Of a DNA stretch of 64,000 bases, positions 1-8,261 are shown piece by piece. Below the pieces are notes generated by a model. It saw only the letters and a list, made by a program, of their open reading frames with translations, was not told where the DNA came from and ran no database searches. Every line of letters starts with the position of its first letter. The stretch's first letter is position 1. Origin of the DNA: Ferrovibrio sp046297895 (GTDB lineage Bacteria > Pseudomonadota > Alphaproteobacteria > Ferrovibrionales > Ferrovibrionaceae); assembly GCF_046297895.1 (NCBI RefSeq), contig NZ_JBKBHC010000002.1, positions 248,001-312,000 on the forward strand, in the 5' to 3' direction. A program made the position numbers and the translations under genes.

Positions 1-734
1 TTGGGCTGTTTGCCATCGCCCTCGCCAAGCGCATGCCGCTGGGCATTCCGCGCGGCTATCTGTGGAAGCTGACGGCCATCAGCCTGTTCAACATCGCCGG
101 CTGGAATGTCTTTGTGCTCTATGGCCTCTCCATGCTGCCGGCCGGACGCACGACGATCCTGGCCTTCACCATGCCTTTGTGGCTGGTGCCGATGAGCGTG
201 GTGTGGCTGCACGAGCGCCTGACCGGCTGGAAGCTGGCCGGCCTATGCATCGGCTTCACCGGCCTGATCGTGCTGGTGGGCGGCGAGTGGCAGGCCATGG
301 CGGCCGCGCCGCTGGGCGTGGCGCTGGTGCTGGCGGCCGCGATCTGCTGGGCGATCGGCACGCTGCTGACCAAGCTGTGGCTGGTGCCGATGGCGGCCGT
401 GCCGTTCGTTGGCTGGCAGATGGTGCTGGGCGGCATCCCGATCTTTGTGATGGCGCCGGTGCTGGAAGCCGACCGCTGGGCGCCCTATTCGGCCATCGCC
501 TGGGGCGCGGTGCTCTACAACGCCTCGATCTGCTTCGTCTTCTGCTACTGGGCCTGGAACACGCTGGTGCGCATCCTGCCGGCCGGCATCAGCGGGCTCT
601 CGACCCTGATGATCCCGGTTGTGGGCGTGTTCTCGTCGATGTGGATGCTGGGCGAGCAGCCGCGCTGGCCGGAATTCGCCGCCCTGGCGCTGGTCGCGAC
701 CGCCCTGGGCCTGATCCTCAAGCCGGCGCGCTGA
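1..734 (+). CDS. EamA/DMT family membrane transporter (5' partial)
   Basis: The reading frame is open from base 3, so the true start lies left of the window. About 243 residues are visible, made of repeated hydrophobic segments separated by short charged loops, as in the second part of 10-TM EamA (drug/metabolite) exporters. An SxLPAGRTTI-like stretch and a late STLMIPVVG segment fit the family's repeats. The substrate cannot be told. It converges on the formate dehydrogenase gene and its last 17 bp overlap the end of that gene. The family call is fairly safe; function beyond small-molecule transport is unknown. Confidence 0.8.
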   Translation, partial: GLFAIALAKRMPLGIPRGYLWKLTAISLFNIAGWNVFVLYGLSMLPAGRTTILAFTMPLWLVPMSVVWLHERLTGWKLAGLCIGFTGLIVLVGGEWQAMAAAPLGVALVLAAAICWAIGTLLTKLWLVPMAAVPFVGWQMVLGGIPIFVMAPVLEADRWAPYSAIAWGAVLYNASICFVFCYWAWNTLVRILPAGISGLSTLMIPVVGVFSSMWMLGEQPRWPEFAALALVATALGLILKPAR

Positions 735-3468
735 CCCTTTCCGCAACCGGCTCCACGCGGGCCGCGCAGAACTTGAATTCCGGGATCTTGCCGAAGGGAT
801 CGAGCTGCGGATTGGTCAGCAGATTGGCCGCGGCTTCGGCGAAGGCGAAGGGAATGAACACCAGCCCCTCGGCCACGTCGCGATCGGCGCGCGCCTTCAA
901 TGTGATCGCCCCGCGCCGGGTGGAGACGCGGATGCGCGCGCCGGCGGCAACGCCCAGCTTTTGCAGATCGCGCGGATGCAGCGCTGCGGTGGCCTCGGGC
1001 TCGAGCGCATCGAGATGCGTCGCACGCCGCGTCATCGCGCCGGTATGCCAGTGTTCCAGCAGGCGGCCGGTGGTGAGCACCATGGGATACTCGTCATCGG
1101 GCAGTTCGGCCGGCGGCGCGACTTTCGTGGGCACAATGCGGGCACGGCCGTCGCTGGTGGGAAAGCCGTCGCCGAAGATGATCTCGTGGCCGTGCGGATA
1201 GGTGGCGGCGCCTTCGGATTCCAGCCGGGCCCAGGTGATGCCGGCCAATGAGGGCATCAGGGCAGCCATTTCGGCATAGATCTCGCGCGGATGCGCATAC
1301 TGCCAGTTCAGCCCCATGCGCTGGGCGATGGCCTGCACCAGTTCCCAATCCTGCCTGGCATCGCCGGGCGGTTTGAGCGCGGCGCGGCCAAGCTGCACGC
1401 GGCGGTCGGTGTTGGTGAAGCTGCCAGTCTTCTCGGCGAAGGCCGAAGCCGGCAGCACCACATCGGCATGGAAGGCTGTCTCGGTGAGGAAGATATCCTG
1501 CACCACCAGGTGATCCAGCCCGGCCAGCGCCGCCCGCGCATGGGCGACATCGGGATCCGACATGGCCGGATTCTCACCCATGATATACATGCCGCGGATC
1601 TCGCCACGCTGGGCCGCATGCATGATCTCGACCACGGTAAGGCCGCGCCTGGCATCAATGGCTGTACCCCACACGGCCTCGAAAGCCTCGCGCTTTGCGG
1701 CATCCTCCACCGACTGGTAATCGGGCAGCACCATGGGGATGAGACCCGCGTCGGAGGCGCCCTGCACGTTGTTCTGCCCGCGCAGGGGATGCAGGCCGGT
1801 GCCCGGCCGGCCGACCTGGCCGGTGATCAGGCTGAGCGCAATTAGGCAGCGGGCATTATCCGTGCCATGCACATGCTGCGACACGCCCATGCCCCAGAAG
1901 ATCAGCGAGGCGTTTGAGGTGGCGTAAAGTCTGGCCACGGCGCGGATGGTGTCCGGCGCGATGCCGCAGAGCGGCGCCATGGCCTCGGGCGTGGCGCCCT
2001 TCACCGCCTGTTCCAGATCGGGGAAGCCGTCGACGAAGCGCTGCAGATAGGCGGAGTTGGTCAGGCCCTCGGCGATGATCACGTTGAGCATCGCGTTCAG
2101 CAGGGCCACATCCGAGCCGGGCTTGAATTTCAGGTTATAGGTCGCATAGCGCGACAGGGCCTGGCCGCGCGGATCGATCACCACCAGCTTGGCGCCATTC
2201 TGCCGCACGGCATTCTTGATGAAGGTGGCGGCGACGGGATGGTTCACCGTGGGATTGGCGCCGATCACCACGATCACCTCGGCATCCATCGCAGCCGCAA
2301 AGGGCGCAGTGACGGCGGCCGAGCCGATGCCTTCCATCAGCGCCGCCACCGACGAGGCATGGCAGAGCCGCGTGCAGTGATCGACATTGTTGGTGCCGAA
2401 ACCGGTGCGCACCAGTTTCTGGAACAGATAGGCTTCCTCGTTAGACCCCTTGGCCGAACCGAAACCGGCCAGCGCCTGCGGACCATGGCTGTCGCGGATT
2501 TGCACGAGACCTGAGGCGGCGCGCTCCAGCGCCTCGTCCCAGGTCGCCTCGCGGAAATGCGTCCAGGGATTGGCGGGATCGACAACGCAGTCGCCATGCT
2601 TGGGGGTATCGTCGCGGCGGATCAGCGGTCGGGTCAGACGATGCGGATGGCGCACATAGTCCATGCCGAAGCGGCCCTTGACGCAGAGCCGGCCATGATT
2701 GGCCGGGCCGTCGCGGCCGGTGACATACTGGATGGCATTATCCTTCACATGCATGGTGAGCTGGCAGCCGACACCACAGAAGGGACAGAGGCTGTCGACC
2801 TTTTCCGTCGCCTTCGCCACGCCATGGTTATGCTCATCCACCAGCGTCGCCGGCAGCAGGGCGCCGGTGGGGCAGGCCTGCACGCATTCGCCGCAGGCCA
2901 CGCAGGTGGAGTCTCCCATCGGATCGGCAAAATCGAACACGATCCCGGAATGATGGCCGCGGAAGGCCATGCCGATCACGTCGTTGCCCTGCACCTCGCG
3001 GCAGGCACGCACACAGAGATTGCACTGGATGCAGGCATCCAGATTGACCGCCATCGCCACATGGCTGCGATCCGGCGGCGGGGCATGCTGCCGCGCCGGA
3101 AAACGGCTGGTGGTGACATCCAGCTTTTCCGCCCAGTGCCAGAATTTGGATTCCGCGTCATGCGCCGTTTCGCGCGGCGGCTGGTCGGCCAGCAGCAATT
3201 CGAAGACCAGCTCGCGGGCGCGTCTTGCCCGTGCGCTCTGGCTGGTCACCTGCATGCCTGCGCTGGGCATGCGCTTGCAGCTCGGCGCCAGCACGCGCTC
3301 GCCCGCGATCTCAACCATGCAGGCGCGGCAATTGCCATCGGCGCGATAGCCGGGCTGCGGGCTGTGGCACAGATGCGGGATCTCGGTGCCCAGCCGTTTG
3401 GCCACCTGCCAGATGCTTTCGCCGGGCAGCGCCTCGACCTCGCGGCCATCCAGCGTGAAGCGGATCAT
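718..3468 (-). CDS. fdhA: NAD-dependent formate dehydrogenase, catalytic alpha subunit
   Basis: A molybdopterin (Mo or W) oxidoreductase of 916 aa that oxidises formate to CO2 and passes electrons through Fe-S clusters to the diaphorase subunit encoded just upstream. The N-terminus carries a [2Fe-2S] domain (C34, C47, C50, C64). Two ferredoxin-like [4Fe-4S] motifs follow (CIQCNLCVRAC near 146-156, CVACGECVQACP near 189-200), then the MGD-domain cluster CPFCGVGC near 228-235. The catalytic pair is Cys369-His370 in CTRLCH, so this is a Cys, not a selenocysteine, enzyme. A longer open frame runs upstream, but the ATG at 3468 overlaps the stop of the preceding gene by 4 bp (ATGA) and begins the [2Fe-2S] domain. 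No fdhD-type chaperone gene is in the window. Confidence 0.95.
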   Translation of the reverse strand: MIRFTLDGREVEALPGESIWQVAKRLGTEIPHLCHSPQPGYRADGNCRACMVEIAGERVLAPSCKRMPSAGMQVTSQSARARRARELVFELLLADQPPRETAHDAESKFWHWAEKLDVTTSRFPARQHAPPPDRSHVAMAVNLDACIQCNLCVRACREVQGNDVIGMAFRGHHSGIVFDFADPMGDSTCVACGECVQACPTGALLPATLVDEHNHGVAKATEKVDSLCPFCGVGCQLTMHVKDNAIQYVTGRDGPANHGRLCVKGRFGMDYVRHPHRLTRPLIRRDDTPKHGDCVVDPANPWTHFREATWDEALERAASGLVQIRDSHGPQALAGFGSAKGSNEEAYLFQKLVRTGFGTNNVDHCTRLCHASSVAALMEGIGSAAVTAPFAAAMDAEVIVVIGANPTVNHPVAATFIKNAVRQNGAKLVVIDPRGQALSRYATYNLKFKPGSDVALLNAMLNVIIAEGLTNSAYLQRFVDGFPDLEQAVKGATPEAMAPLCGIAPDTIRAVARLYATSNASLIFWGMGVSQHVHGTDNARCLIALSLITGQVGRPGTGLHPLRGQNNVQGASDAGLIPMVLPDYQSVEDAAKREAFEAVWGTAIDARRGLTVVEIMHAAQRGEIRGMYIMGENPAMSDPDVAHARAALAGLDHLVVQDIFLTETAFHADVVLPASAFAEKTGSFTNTDRRVQLGRAALKPPGDARQDWELVQAIAQRMGLNWQYAHPREIYAEMAALMPSLAGITWARLESEGAATYPHGHEIIFGDGFPTSDGRARIVPTKVAPPAELPDDEYPMVLTTGRLLEHWHTGAMTRRATHLDALEPEATAALHPRDLQKLGVAAGARIRVSTRRGAITLKARADRDVAEGLVFIPFAFAEAAANLLTNPQLDPFGKIPEFKFCAARVEPVAERVSAPA

Positions 3469-5144
3469 CGGAATCGCTCCAGCACCGAGAGCAGCGGGTT
3501 GGGCGCGGCCTGGCCCAGGCCGCAGATCGAGGCATCGCGCATCACCTGGGCCAGGTCGCGCAGCAAAGGCTCGTCCCAGACCGGCCGCGCCATCAGTTCG
3601 ACGGCCTTTTCGGTGCCGACGCGGCAGGGCGTGCACTGGCCGCAGGATTCGTGGCGGAAGAATTTCATCAGGTTGAGCGCCGCCGCCTTCACGTCGTCCT
3701 GGTCGGACAGCACGATCACCGCGGCCGAGCCGATGAAGCAGCCGTATTTCTCCAGCGTGCCGAAATCGAGCGGAATGTCGGCCATGGCGGCCGGCAGAAT
3801 GCCGCCCGAGGCGCCGCCGGGCAGATAGGCCGCGAAATTGTGCCCCGGCGCCATGCCGCCGCAATATTCCTCGATCAGTTCACGCGCCGTCAGCCCGGCC
3901 GGCGCCAGCTTCACGCCCGGCTGGCGCACGCGGCCCGACACCGAATAACTGCGCAGGCCCTTTGAGCCGTTGCGGCCATGGCTGAGCCACCAGTCGGCGC
4001 CCTTGTCGGCAATCGCCGCCACCCAGTAGAGCGTCTCGACATTGTTGATCAGCGTGGGTTTACCGAACAGACCGGACTGCACCGGATAGGGCGGCTTCTG
4101 GCGCGGCAGGCCGCGCTTGCCCTCGATGCTTTCCAGCATCGCCGATTCCTCGCCGCAGATATAGGCGCCGGCGCCGCGCCGCAATTCGACATGCAGGCCA
4201 TCCAGCAGGCCTGCCTGTTCCAGCGCCTGCAGCTCGGCGCGGATAACGTGATGCAACGCGGGATATTCGTCGCGCAGGTAGATATAGGCGGCCCCGGCCT
4301 CTATGGCCCAGGTGGCGACCAGCATGCCTTCGAGAAAGCCATGCGGTTCGGTCTCGAGGAAGAAGCGGTCCTTGAGTGTGCCGGGTTCGCCCTCGTCGCC
4401 GTTCACGGCCAGGATGCGCGGCTTGGGCTGCTGCAGCATGGCCTGCCATTTGCGCGCGGTGGGAAAGCCGGCGCCGCCCATGCCGCGCAGGCCGGCCTTC
4501 TCCAGTTCGGCGATCAAGGCCTCGCGCGTCAGCGCGCCGCTGCGGCATTTGGCCAGCACGCCGTAACCGCCCTCGGCGCGGTAGGCCGCCAGCGTTTTGT
4601 AGTGCGGCAGCAGCGGGTGCGCCGCACGCCGCTCATGCGCCGCCGCAAGCTCCTCGGCGCTGGCCGGCGCAAAAACATTCTTGCCATAGGTGGCGCAGGG
4701 CGCACGATCGCATTGCCCCATGCAGGGCGCGCGCAGCACCCGCAGATCGCCATCCATTCGCCGCAACTGTTCGGCCAGCGCATCGGCACCGGCCATGACG
4801 CAACTCAGGGAGTCGCAGACCCGGATGGTGGCAGCCGGCGGCGGCGTCTCGTCGGCATCGACCACGTCGAAATGGGCATAAAAGGTGGCTGTCTCGTAAA
4901 TCTCGGCCAGCGGCAGGCGCATCATTTCGGCCAGCGCCACGAGCAGCGTCGTCGGCAGATGGCCTTTCGCATCCTGGATGGCGTGCAGGTATTCCACCAG
5001 CAGGTCGCGGCGCAGGTCCCCCTCGGGCAGCAGCCGGCGCAGGGCGGCAAGGTCGGCCTCGCTGGCCTGGCGTCCGCGCGGCAAGGCGCGGCCGGATGTG
5101 CGGCCGAAGCGGGATTGCGGGGCGAAGGGGCTGGTCTGATTCAC
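3465..5144 (-). CDS. fdhB: Formate dehydrogenase diaphorase subunit, fused NuoE-like + NuoF-like
   Basis: A 559-aa protein that joins two subunits often encoded separately in soluble formate dehydrogenases. Residues about 25-160 are NuoE/FdsG-like with [2Fe-2S] ligands C110, C115, C141 and C145. The rest is NuoF/FdsB-like: a GLRGMGGAGFPT FMN/NAD segment, a GAGAYICGEESA motif and a C-terminal [4Fe-4S] motif SCGQCTPCRVG plus a later Cys. It should take electrons from FdhA and reduce NAD+. The start is GTG, supported by AGGAAG at 5151-5156, six bases upstream. It is translationally coupled to fdhA. The fused form resembles the tungsten enzyme FDH1 of Methylorubrum (recalled knowledge). It follows aroA by 55 bp on the same strand, so co-transcription is possible. 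Confidence 0.94.
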   Translation of the reverse strand: MNQTSPFAPQSRFGRTSGRALPRGRQASEADLAALRRLLPEGDLRRDLLVEYLHAIQDAKGHLPTTLLVALAEMMRLPLAEIYETATFYAHFDVVDADETPPPAATIRVCDSLSCVMAGADALAEQLRRMDGDLRVLRAPCMGQCDRAPCATYGKNVFAPASAEELAAAHERRAAHPLLPHYKTLAAYRAEGGYGVLAKCRSGALTREALIAELEKAGLRGMGGAGFPTARKWQAMLQQPKPRILAVNGDEGEPGTLKDRFFLETEPHGFLEGMLVATWAIEAGAAYIYLRDEYPALHHVIRAELQALEQAGLLDGLHVELRRGAGAYICGEESAMLESIEGKRGLPRQKPPYPVQSGLFGKPTLINNVETLYWVAAIADKGADWWLSHGRNGSKGLRSYSVSGRVRQPGVKLAPAGLTARELIEEYCGGMAPGHNFAAYLPGGASGGILPAAMADIPLDFGTLEKYGCFIGSAAVIVLSDQDDVKAAALNLMKFFRHESCGQCTPCRVGTEKAVELMARPVWDEPLLRDLAQVMRDASICGLGQAAPNPLLSVLERFR

Positions 5145-5199
5145 GCGGCGCTTCCTCTGGCCGAGGATTGTAGCGCCGCATTACAAATCCGGCGAGAGC

Positions 5200-6555
5200 C
5201 TAAACCGCCGGCTCTAGGCTGGCACCCAGGCCCTGCATCAGCGGGATGAAGCCCGGGAAGCTGGTATCCATCACACGGGCATCGTCGATCACGATGCCGT
5301 CTTTCGCCGCCATGCCCAGCACGAGGAAGGACATGGCGATGCGGTGATCGAGTTCGGTGCTGATGCTGGCGCCGCCGGCAGGCGGCCTGCCTTTGCCGCG
5401 GATCACCAGGCCATCATCGAATTCGTCGAGATCGACGCCACAGGCTTTCAGGCCGCGCGCCATCAGGGCCAGACGGTCGCTTTCCTTCACGCGCAGTTCC
5501 TTGGCGCCACGCACCACGGTGTCGCCCTGGGCGCAGGCGGCGGCCGCGAACAGGATCGGGTATTCGTCGATCATGCTGGGGGCGCGTTCGGGCGGCACCG
5601 TCACGCCTTTCAGCGGCGCATGGCGCACCAGGATATCGGCCACCGCCTCACCGCCTTCGTCGCGACGGTTGGTGATGGTGAAATCGGCGCCCATGTCCTG
5701 CAGCGTGTCGAACAGGCCGATGCGCAGCGGATTGAGCCCGACATTCTGCAGCGTGACGGCCGAGCCCGGTACGATGCAGGCCGCCACCATCGGGAAGGCG
5801 GCCGACGACGGATCGCCCGGCACGCGGATGCTGGAGGGTTTGAAGTCCGGCTGGCCGGTAAGACGGATGATCCGGCCGCCGGTTTTTGTTTTCTCGACCT
5901 CGACCGTGGCGCCGAAATGACGCAGCAGGTTTTCGGTATGGTCGCGGGTCGGCTCGGGCTCGATCACCGTGGTGATGCCCGGCGCGTTCAGGCCGGCCAG
6001 CAGCACGGCGGATTTCACCTGCGCCGAAGCGACCGGCAATTCATATTCGATGGGCAGGGGATGCGCGGTGCCGATCACCGCCAGGGGCAGCCGGCCGCCG
6101 CGGCGGCCCTCGAAGCGGGCGCCGATGCGGCTCAAGGGTTCGATCACCCGCCCCATCGGGCGGCGGCGCAGCGAGGCGTCGCCGGTGAAAACGGCGGTGA
6201 AATCGTGGCTAGCCACCAGGCCCATCACCAGGCGGGCGCCGGTGCCGGCATTGCCCATGTCGAGCACGTCGTCCGGTTCGCTCAGGCCACCCACGCCCAC
6301 GCCCCAGACCCGCCAGTCGCCATCCTGCAGGCGCTCGACCTCGGCGCCCATGGCCCGCATGGCGGCCGCGGTGCGCAGCACGTCCTCGCCCTCCAGCAGG
6401 CCGGTAACGCGGGTCTCGCCGACGCTGAGTGCCCCGAAAATCAACGCCCGGTGCGAGATCGACTTGTCGCCCGGCACCCGCGCGGTGCCGGCCAGGCCCC
6501 GGGCTGCTGGGCGGGCGCGAAACGGGCGGGGTTTCTGGTCGGGCGCGGCGGTCAT
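5200..6555 (-). CDS. aroA: 3-phosphoshikimate 1-carboxyvinyltransferase (EPSP synthase, class II-like)
   Basis: Transfers enolpyruvyl from PEP to shikimate-3-phosphate, the sixth step of the shikimate pathway. The 451-aa protein has GDKSISHR near 29-36, SAQVKSA, RDHTE, RAPSMIDEYPI and ELRVKESDR, an overall match to the Agrobacterium CP4 (class II) type. At the residue that is Ala100 in CP4 (NAATG), this protein reads NAGTG with Gly104. I start it at ATG 6555 (MTAAPDQ); a frame extending to 6636 adds a basic tail not expected in the family. It ends in TAG, 55 bp before the formate dehydrogenase genes, and is divergent from the TIGR02300 gene. Confidence 0.95.
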   Translation of the reverse strand: MTAAPDQKPRPFRARPAARGLAGTARVPGDKSISHRALIFGALSVGETRVTGLLEGEDVLRTAAAMRAMGAEVERLQDGDWRVWGVGVGGLSEPDDVLDMGNAGTGARLVMGLVASHDFTAVFTGDASLRRRPMGRVIEPLSRIGARFEGRRGGRLPLAVIGTAHPLPIEYELPVASAQVKSAVLLAGLNAPGITTVIEPEPTRDHTENLLRHFGATVEVEKTKTGGRIIRLTGQPDFKPSSIRVPGDPSSAAFPMVAACIVPGSAVTLQNVGLNPLRIGLFDTLQDMGADFTITNRRDEGGEAVADILVRHAPLKGVTVPPERAPSMIDEYPILFAAAACAQGDTVVRGAKELRVKESDRLALMARGLKACGVDLDEFDDGLVIRGKGRPPAGGASISTELDHRIAMSFLVLGMAAKDGIVIDDARVMDTSFPGFIPLMQGLGASLEPAV

Positions 6556-6611
6556 GGAGCGGATCGTCCGGAAGATCGGCAACCGGCTGTGAAAAAAGCC
6601 GGATTTACGGG

Positions 6612-6639
6612 TTGACAGGGCGCGCTTCTTTAACACAAT
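6612..6639 (+). promoter_or_regulatory. Sigma70-type promoter for the TIGR02300 gene
   Basis: A perfect -35 hexamer TTGACA (6612-6617) is followed after 16 bp by CACAAT (6634-6639), four of six matches to TATAAT. Transcription would start near 6646 and give a leader of about 95 nt before the ATG at 6740. It sits in the divergent gap with aroA. Seen in sequence only; no expression evidence. Confidence 0.5.
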
Positions 6640-6739
6640 CGCGCCGCCCCGGCCAGCCGGCTGGGGGTGGCGTTCCAGCCCGGCTCCCGCGCCGAGGCCA
6701 GGCCGGCCTGGCGGCGCCGATCACATGGAGATTCGCTCA

Positions 6740-7066
6740 ATGGCCAAAGCCGAATGGGGCACCAAGCGTCGCTGTCTGAGTTGCGGCGCCGCGTTCTACG
6801 ATCTCAACAAGTCGCCGATCCTGTGCCCGAAATGCGGCACCGAGTTCAATCCGGAGGCCCTGGTGAAAAGCTCGCGCCGTCCGGCCAAGGTGGAGGAACC
6901 CAAGGCCAAGGCGCCGAAGGCCATCACCCCCGACGCGCTGGACGCCGAGGTGGAGGATACGGATCTGGGCGACGAAATCCTTGAGGATGCCGACGAGTTC
7001 GAGGAGGAGGACGTCGCCGAGGAAATCGACGTCGACGCCGAACCCGACGTCGAGGAAGAACGCTGA
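6740..7066 (+). CDS. TIGR02300 family protein (FYDLN acid protein)
   Basis: A short protein (108 aa) found mainly in Alphaproteobacteria, of unknown function. An N-terminal zinc ribbon CLSCGAAFYDLNKSPILCPKCG supplies two CxxC pairs and contains the diagnostic FYDLN string. The C-terminal half is strongly acidic, ending in runs of Asp and Glu. The start at 6740 is preceded by GGAG at 6727-6730 with 9 bp spacing; an in-frame ATG at 6725 would leave that site inside the gene. It lies just upstream of a tRNA gene, as in many relatives (recalled, not checked). Confidence 0.9.
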   Translation: MAKAEWGTKRRCLSCGAAFYDLNKSPILCPKCGTEFNPEALVKSSRRPAKVEEPKAKAPKAITPDALDAEVEDTDLGDEILEDADEFEEEDVAEEIDVDAEPDVEEER

Positions 7067-7097
7067 AAATCCACCCGAAATCGGGCTGACGAAACAC

Positions 7098-7126
7098 TTG
7101 CAAAGCAGCGGAGGGCGGCTTATGGT
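7098..7126 (+). promoter_or_regulatory. Candidate promoter of tRNA-Ala
   Basis: TTGCAA (7098-7103) and TATGGT (7121-7126) are separated by 17 bp. The predicted start near 7133 lies about 50 bp before the mature tRNA. Both hexamers match the sigma70 consensus at four of six bases, so support is moderate. Confidence 0.4.
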
Positions 7127-7185
7127 CCGCCCCCGCCGACGGACCCCAGCCTTCCTCAGGGAAGGCACCAAGTCCGTGATTGAAT

Positions 7186-7261
7186 GGGGCCATAGCTCAG
7201 CTGGGAGAGCGCCTGCATGGCATGCAGGAGGTCAGCGGTTCGATCCCGCTTGGCTCCACCA
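7186..7261 (+). tRNA. tRNA-Ala (anticodon GGC)
   Basis: A complete 76-nt cloverleaf. The acceptor arm GGGGCCA pairs with TGGCTCC and contains the G3:U70 wobble pair that marks alanine tRNAs. The D-arm begins TAGCTCAG. The anticodon stem CCTGC/GCAGG encloses the loop ATGGCAT, giving anticodon GGC. The T-loop reads GGTTCGATCCC. The discriminator A and CCA end (7258-7261) are encoded. A rho-independent terminator follows at 7321. Confidence 0.97.
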
Positions 7262-7320
7262 AATCATCTTGCTGCAAATCTTCTTACGGCAGCCGAATTT
7301 TCAGATGGCAATCCGCCGAA

Positions 7321-7346
7321 AAGCCCGCCGCGAAGGCGGGCTTTTT
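7321..7346 (+). terminator. Rho-independent terminator after tRNA-Ala
   Basis: A perfect 9-bp stem AAGCCCGCC/GGCGGGCTT (7321-7329 and 7335-7343) with a 5-nt loop, running into a T tract (7342-7346). It lies 60 bp past the tRNA end. Confidence 0.85.
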
Positions 7347-7358
7347 CGTTGCCGGGCT

Positions 7359-7559
7359 CTACTCGAAAAAACACAGGATGCCATAGCAGCTGCCCAGCCA
7401 GTCGCGGAACACGAAATAGAGCGCGACATCAAGGGCGAGCAGCAGCAGCAGCGCCGGCGCGACAATGAATTTCAGGAAATAGACCAGGGCCCAGCGCGTG
7501 AAACGCGGCGCGGGAATCACGTAGCCATGGATGCGGGTCGCGGAGCGAAACAGGGCCAT
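7359..7559 (-). CDS. Small hydrophobic membrane protein, unknown
   Basis: A 66-aa frame with a basic N-terminus and one long hydrophobic stretch (about residues 26-50, with a LLLLLALDVALYFVF core), which suggests a single-span inner-membrane protein. It ends just beyond the tRNA-Ala terminator on the opposite strand. The ribosome-binding site is weak (GAGGT about 12 bp upstream). I recognise no family. It is kept because of codon use and plausible membrane topology. Confidence 0.5.
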   Translation of the reverse strand: MALFRSATRIHGYVIPAPRFTRWALVYFLKFIVAPALLLLLALDVALYFVFRDWLGSCYGILCFFE

Positions 7560-7702
7560 GCGAAAAGGATTACCTCATGCTCGCCGGCATGTCTTGTCAG
7601 CGGGGAAGGACATGTCATAGTAAATTCCACATTCTCAGGCAGGATTATGTGTCGAGTGCCAACAAACTGCGTCCAGCCTAGCCTTCCCCGCCAGGATTAC
7701 CC

Positions 7703-8191
7703 GTGCTTGCAACCGCCAACAGTCGCCTGACCTGGGACCCCGGCCCAGCGGATTTCCGTTTTCCGCTGGTGGCTGAAATCCACCGCTATTGGCAGGACCA
7801 GCGCCGCGGACGCCGCCTGCCGGCCCGCGCCGACATCGACCCCATGGCGATGCGTGTGGCACTGGGCAACATCGCGCTGATCGAAGTGCATCGCGATCCG
7901 CTGCGCTTCCGCATCCGTCTGGCCGGCACCTATCAGGTCGACCGCTTGGGAATGGACCCCACCGGCATGTGGCTGGACGAATTGCCGGCGCCGGAATATC
8001 GCGAGCTGCTGATCGGCCGACTGAAGGAAATCGTGGCGCGGCCCGAACCGCTGCTGGCCCATAACCGGCAGATGATGGACGACCACTGGTACGATTACGA
8101 GGCGCTGTGGCTGCCGCTGGGCAATGACGGGGAAACCGTCGACATGGTGCTGGCCTGCCAGATCTTCGCTGATGCCCCGCAGGGGGGCTGA
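7703..8191 (+). CDS. PAS domain-containing protein (PAS_5-like)
   Basis: A 162-aa protein with the pattern of the alphaproteobacterial PAS_5 family: an N-terminal FxxPLVAEIHRYW segment, a RLAGTYQVDRLGMDPTGMW core and a DYEALWLPLG strand, with no output domain. It may be a stand-alone small-molecule or redox sensor; the ligand is unknown. The start is GTG with AGGA at 7693-7696. It is followed at about 60 bp by the acetyltransferase-like gene on the same strand. Confidence 0.75.
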   Translation: MLATANSRLTWDPGPADFRFPLVAEIHRYWQDQRRGRRLPARADIDPMAMRVALGNIALIEVHRDPLRFRIRLAGTYQVDRLGMDPTGMWLDELPAPEYRELLIGRLKEIVARPEPLLAHNRQMMDDHWYDYEALWLPLGNDGETVDMVLACQIFADAPQGG

Positions 8192-8261
8192 GGCGAAATC
8201 CCCACAAGAATGCTTGCGCTGGCTGCCAACGGCCGGCATACCCGATCCGATGCAGGATTCC

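Noticed and set aside
2557..3828. Long plus-strand frame over fdhA/fdhB
   Set aside because: Overlaps the Fe-S and molybdopterin motifs of the true genes on the opposite strand; no family resemblance.
718..3864. FdhA starting at the longest frame (3864)
   Set aside because: The extra residues are antisense-type Arg/Gly-rich sequence lying inside fdhB; the coupled ATG at 3468 fits the family start.
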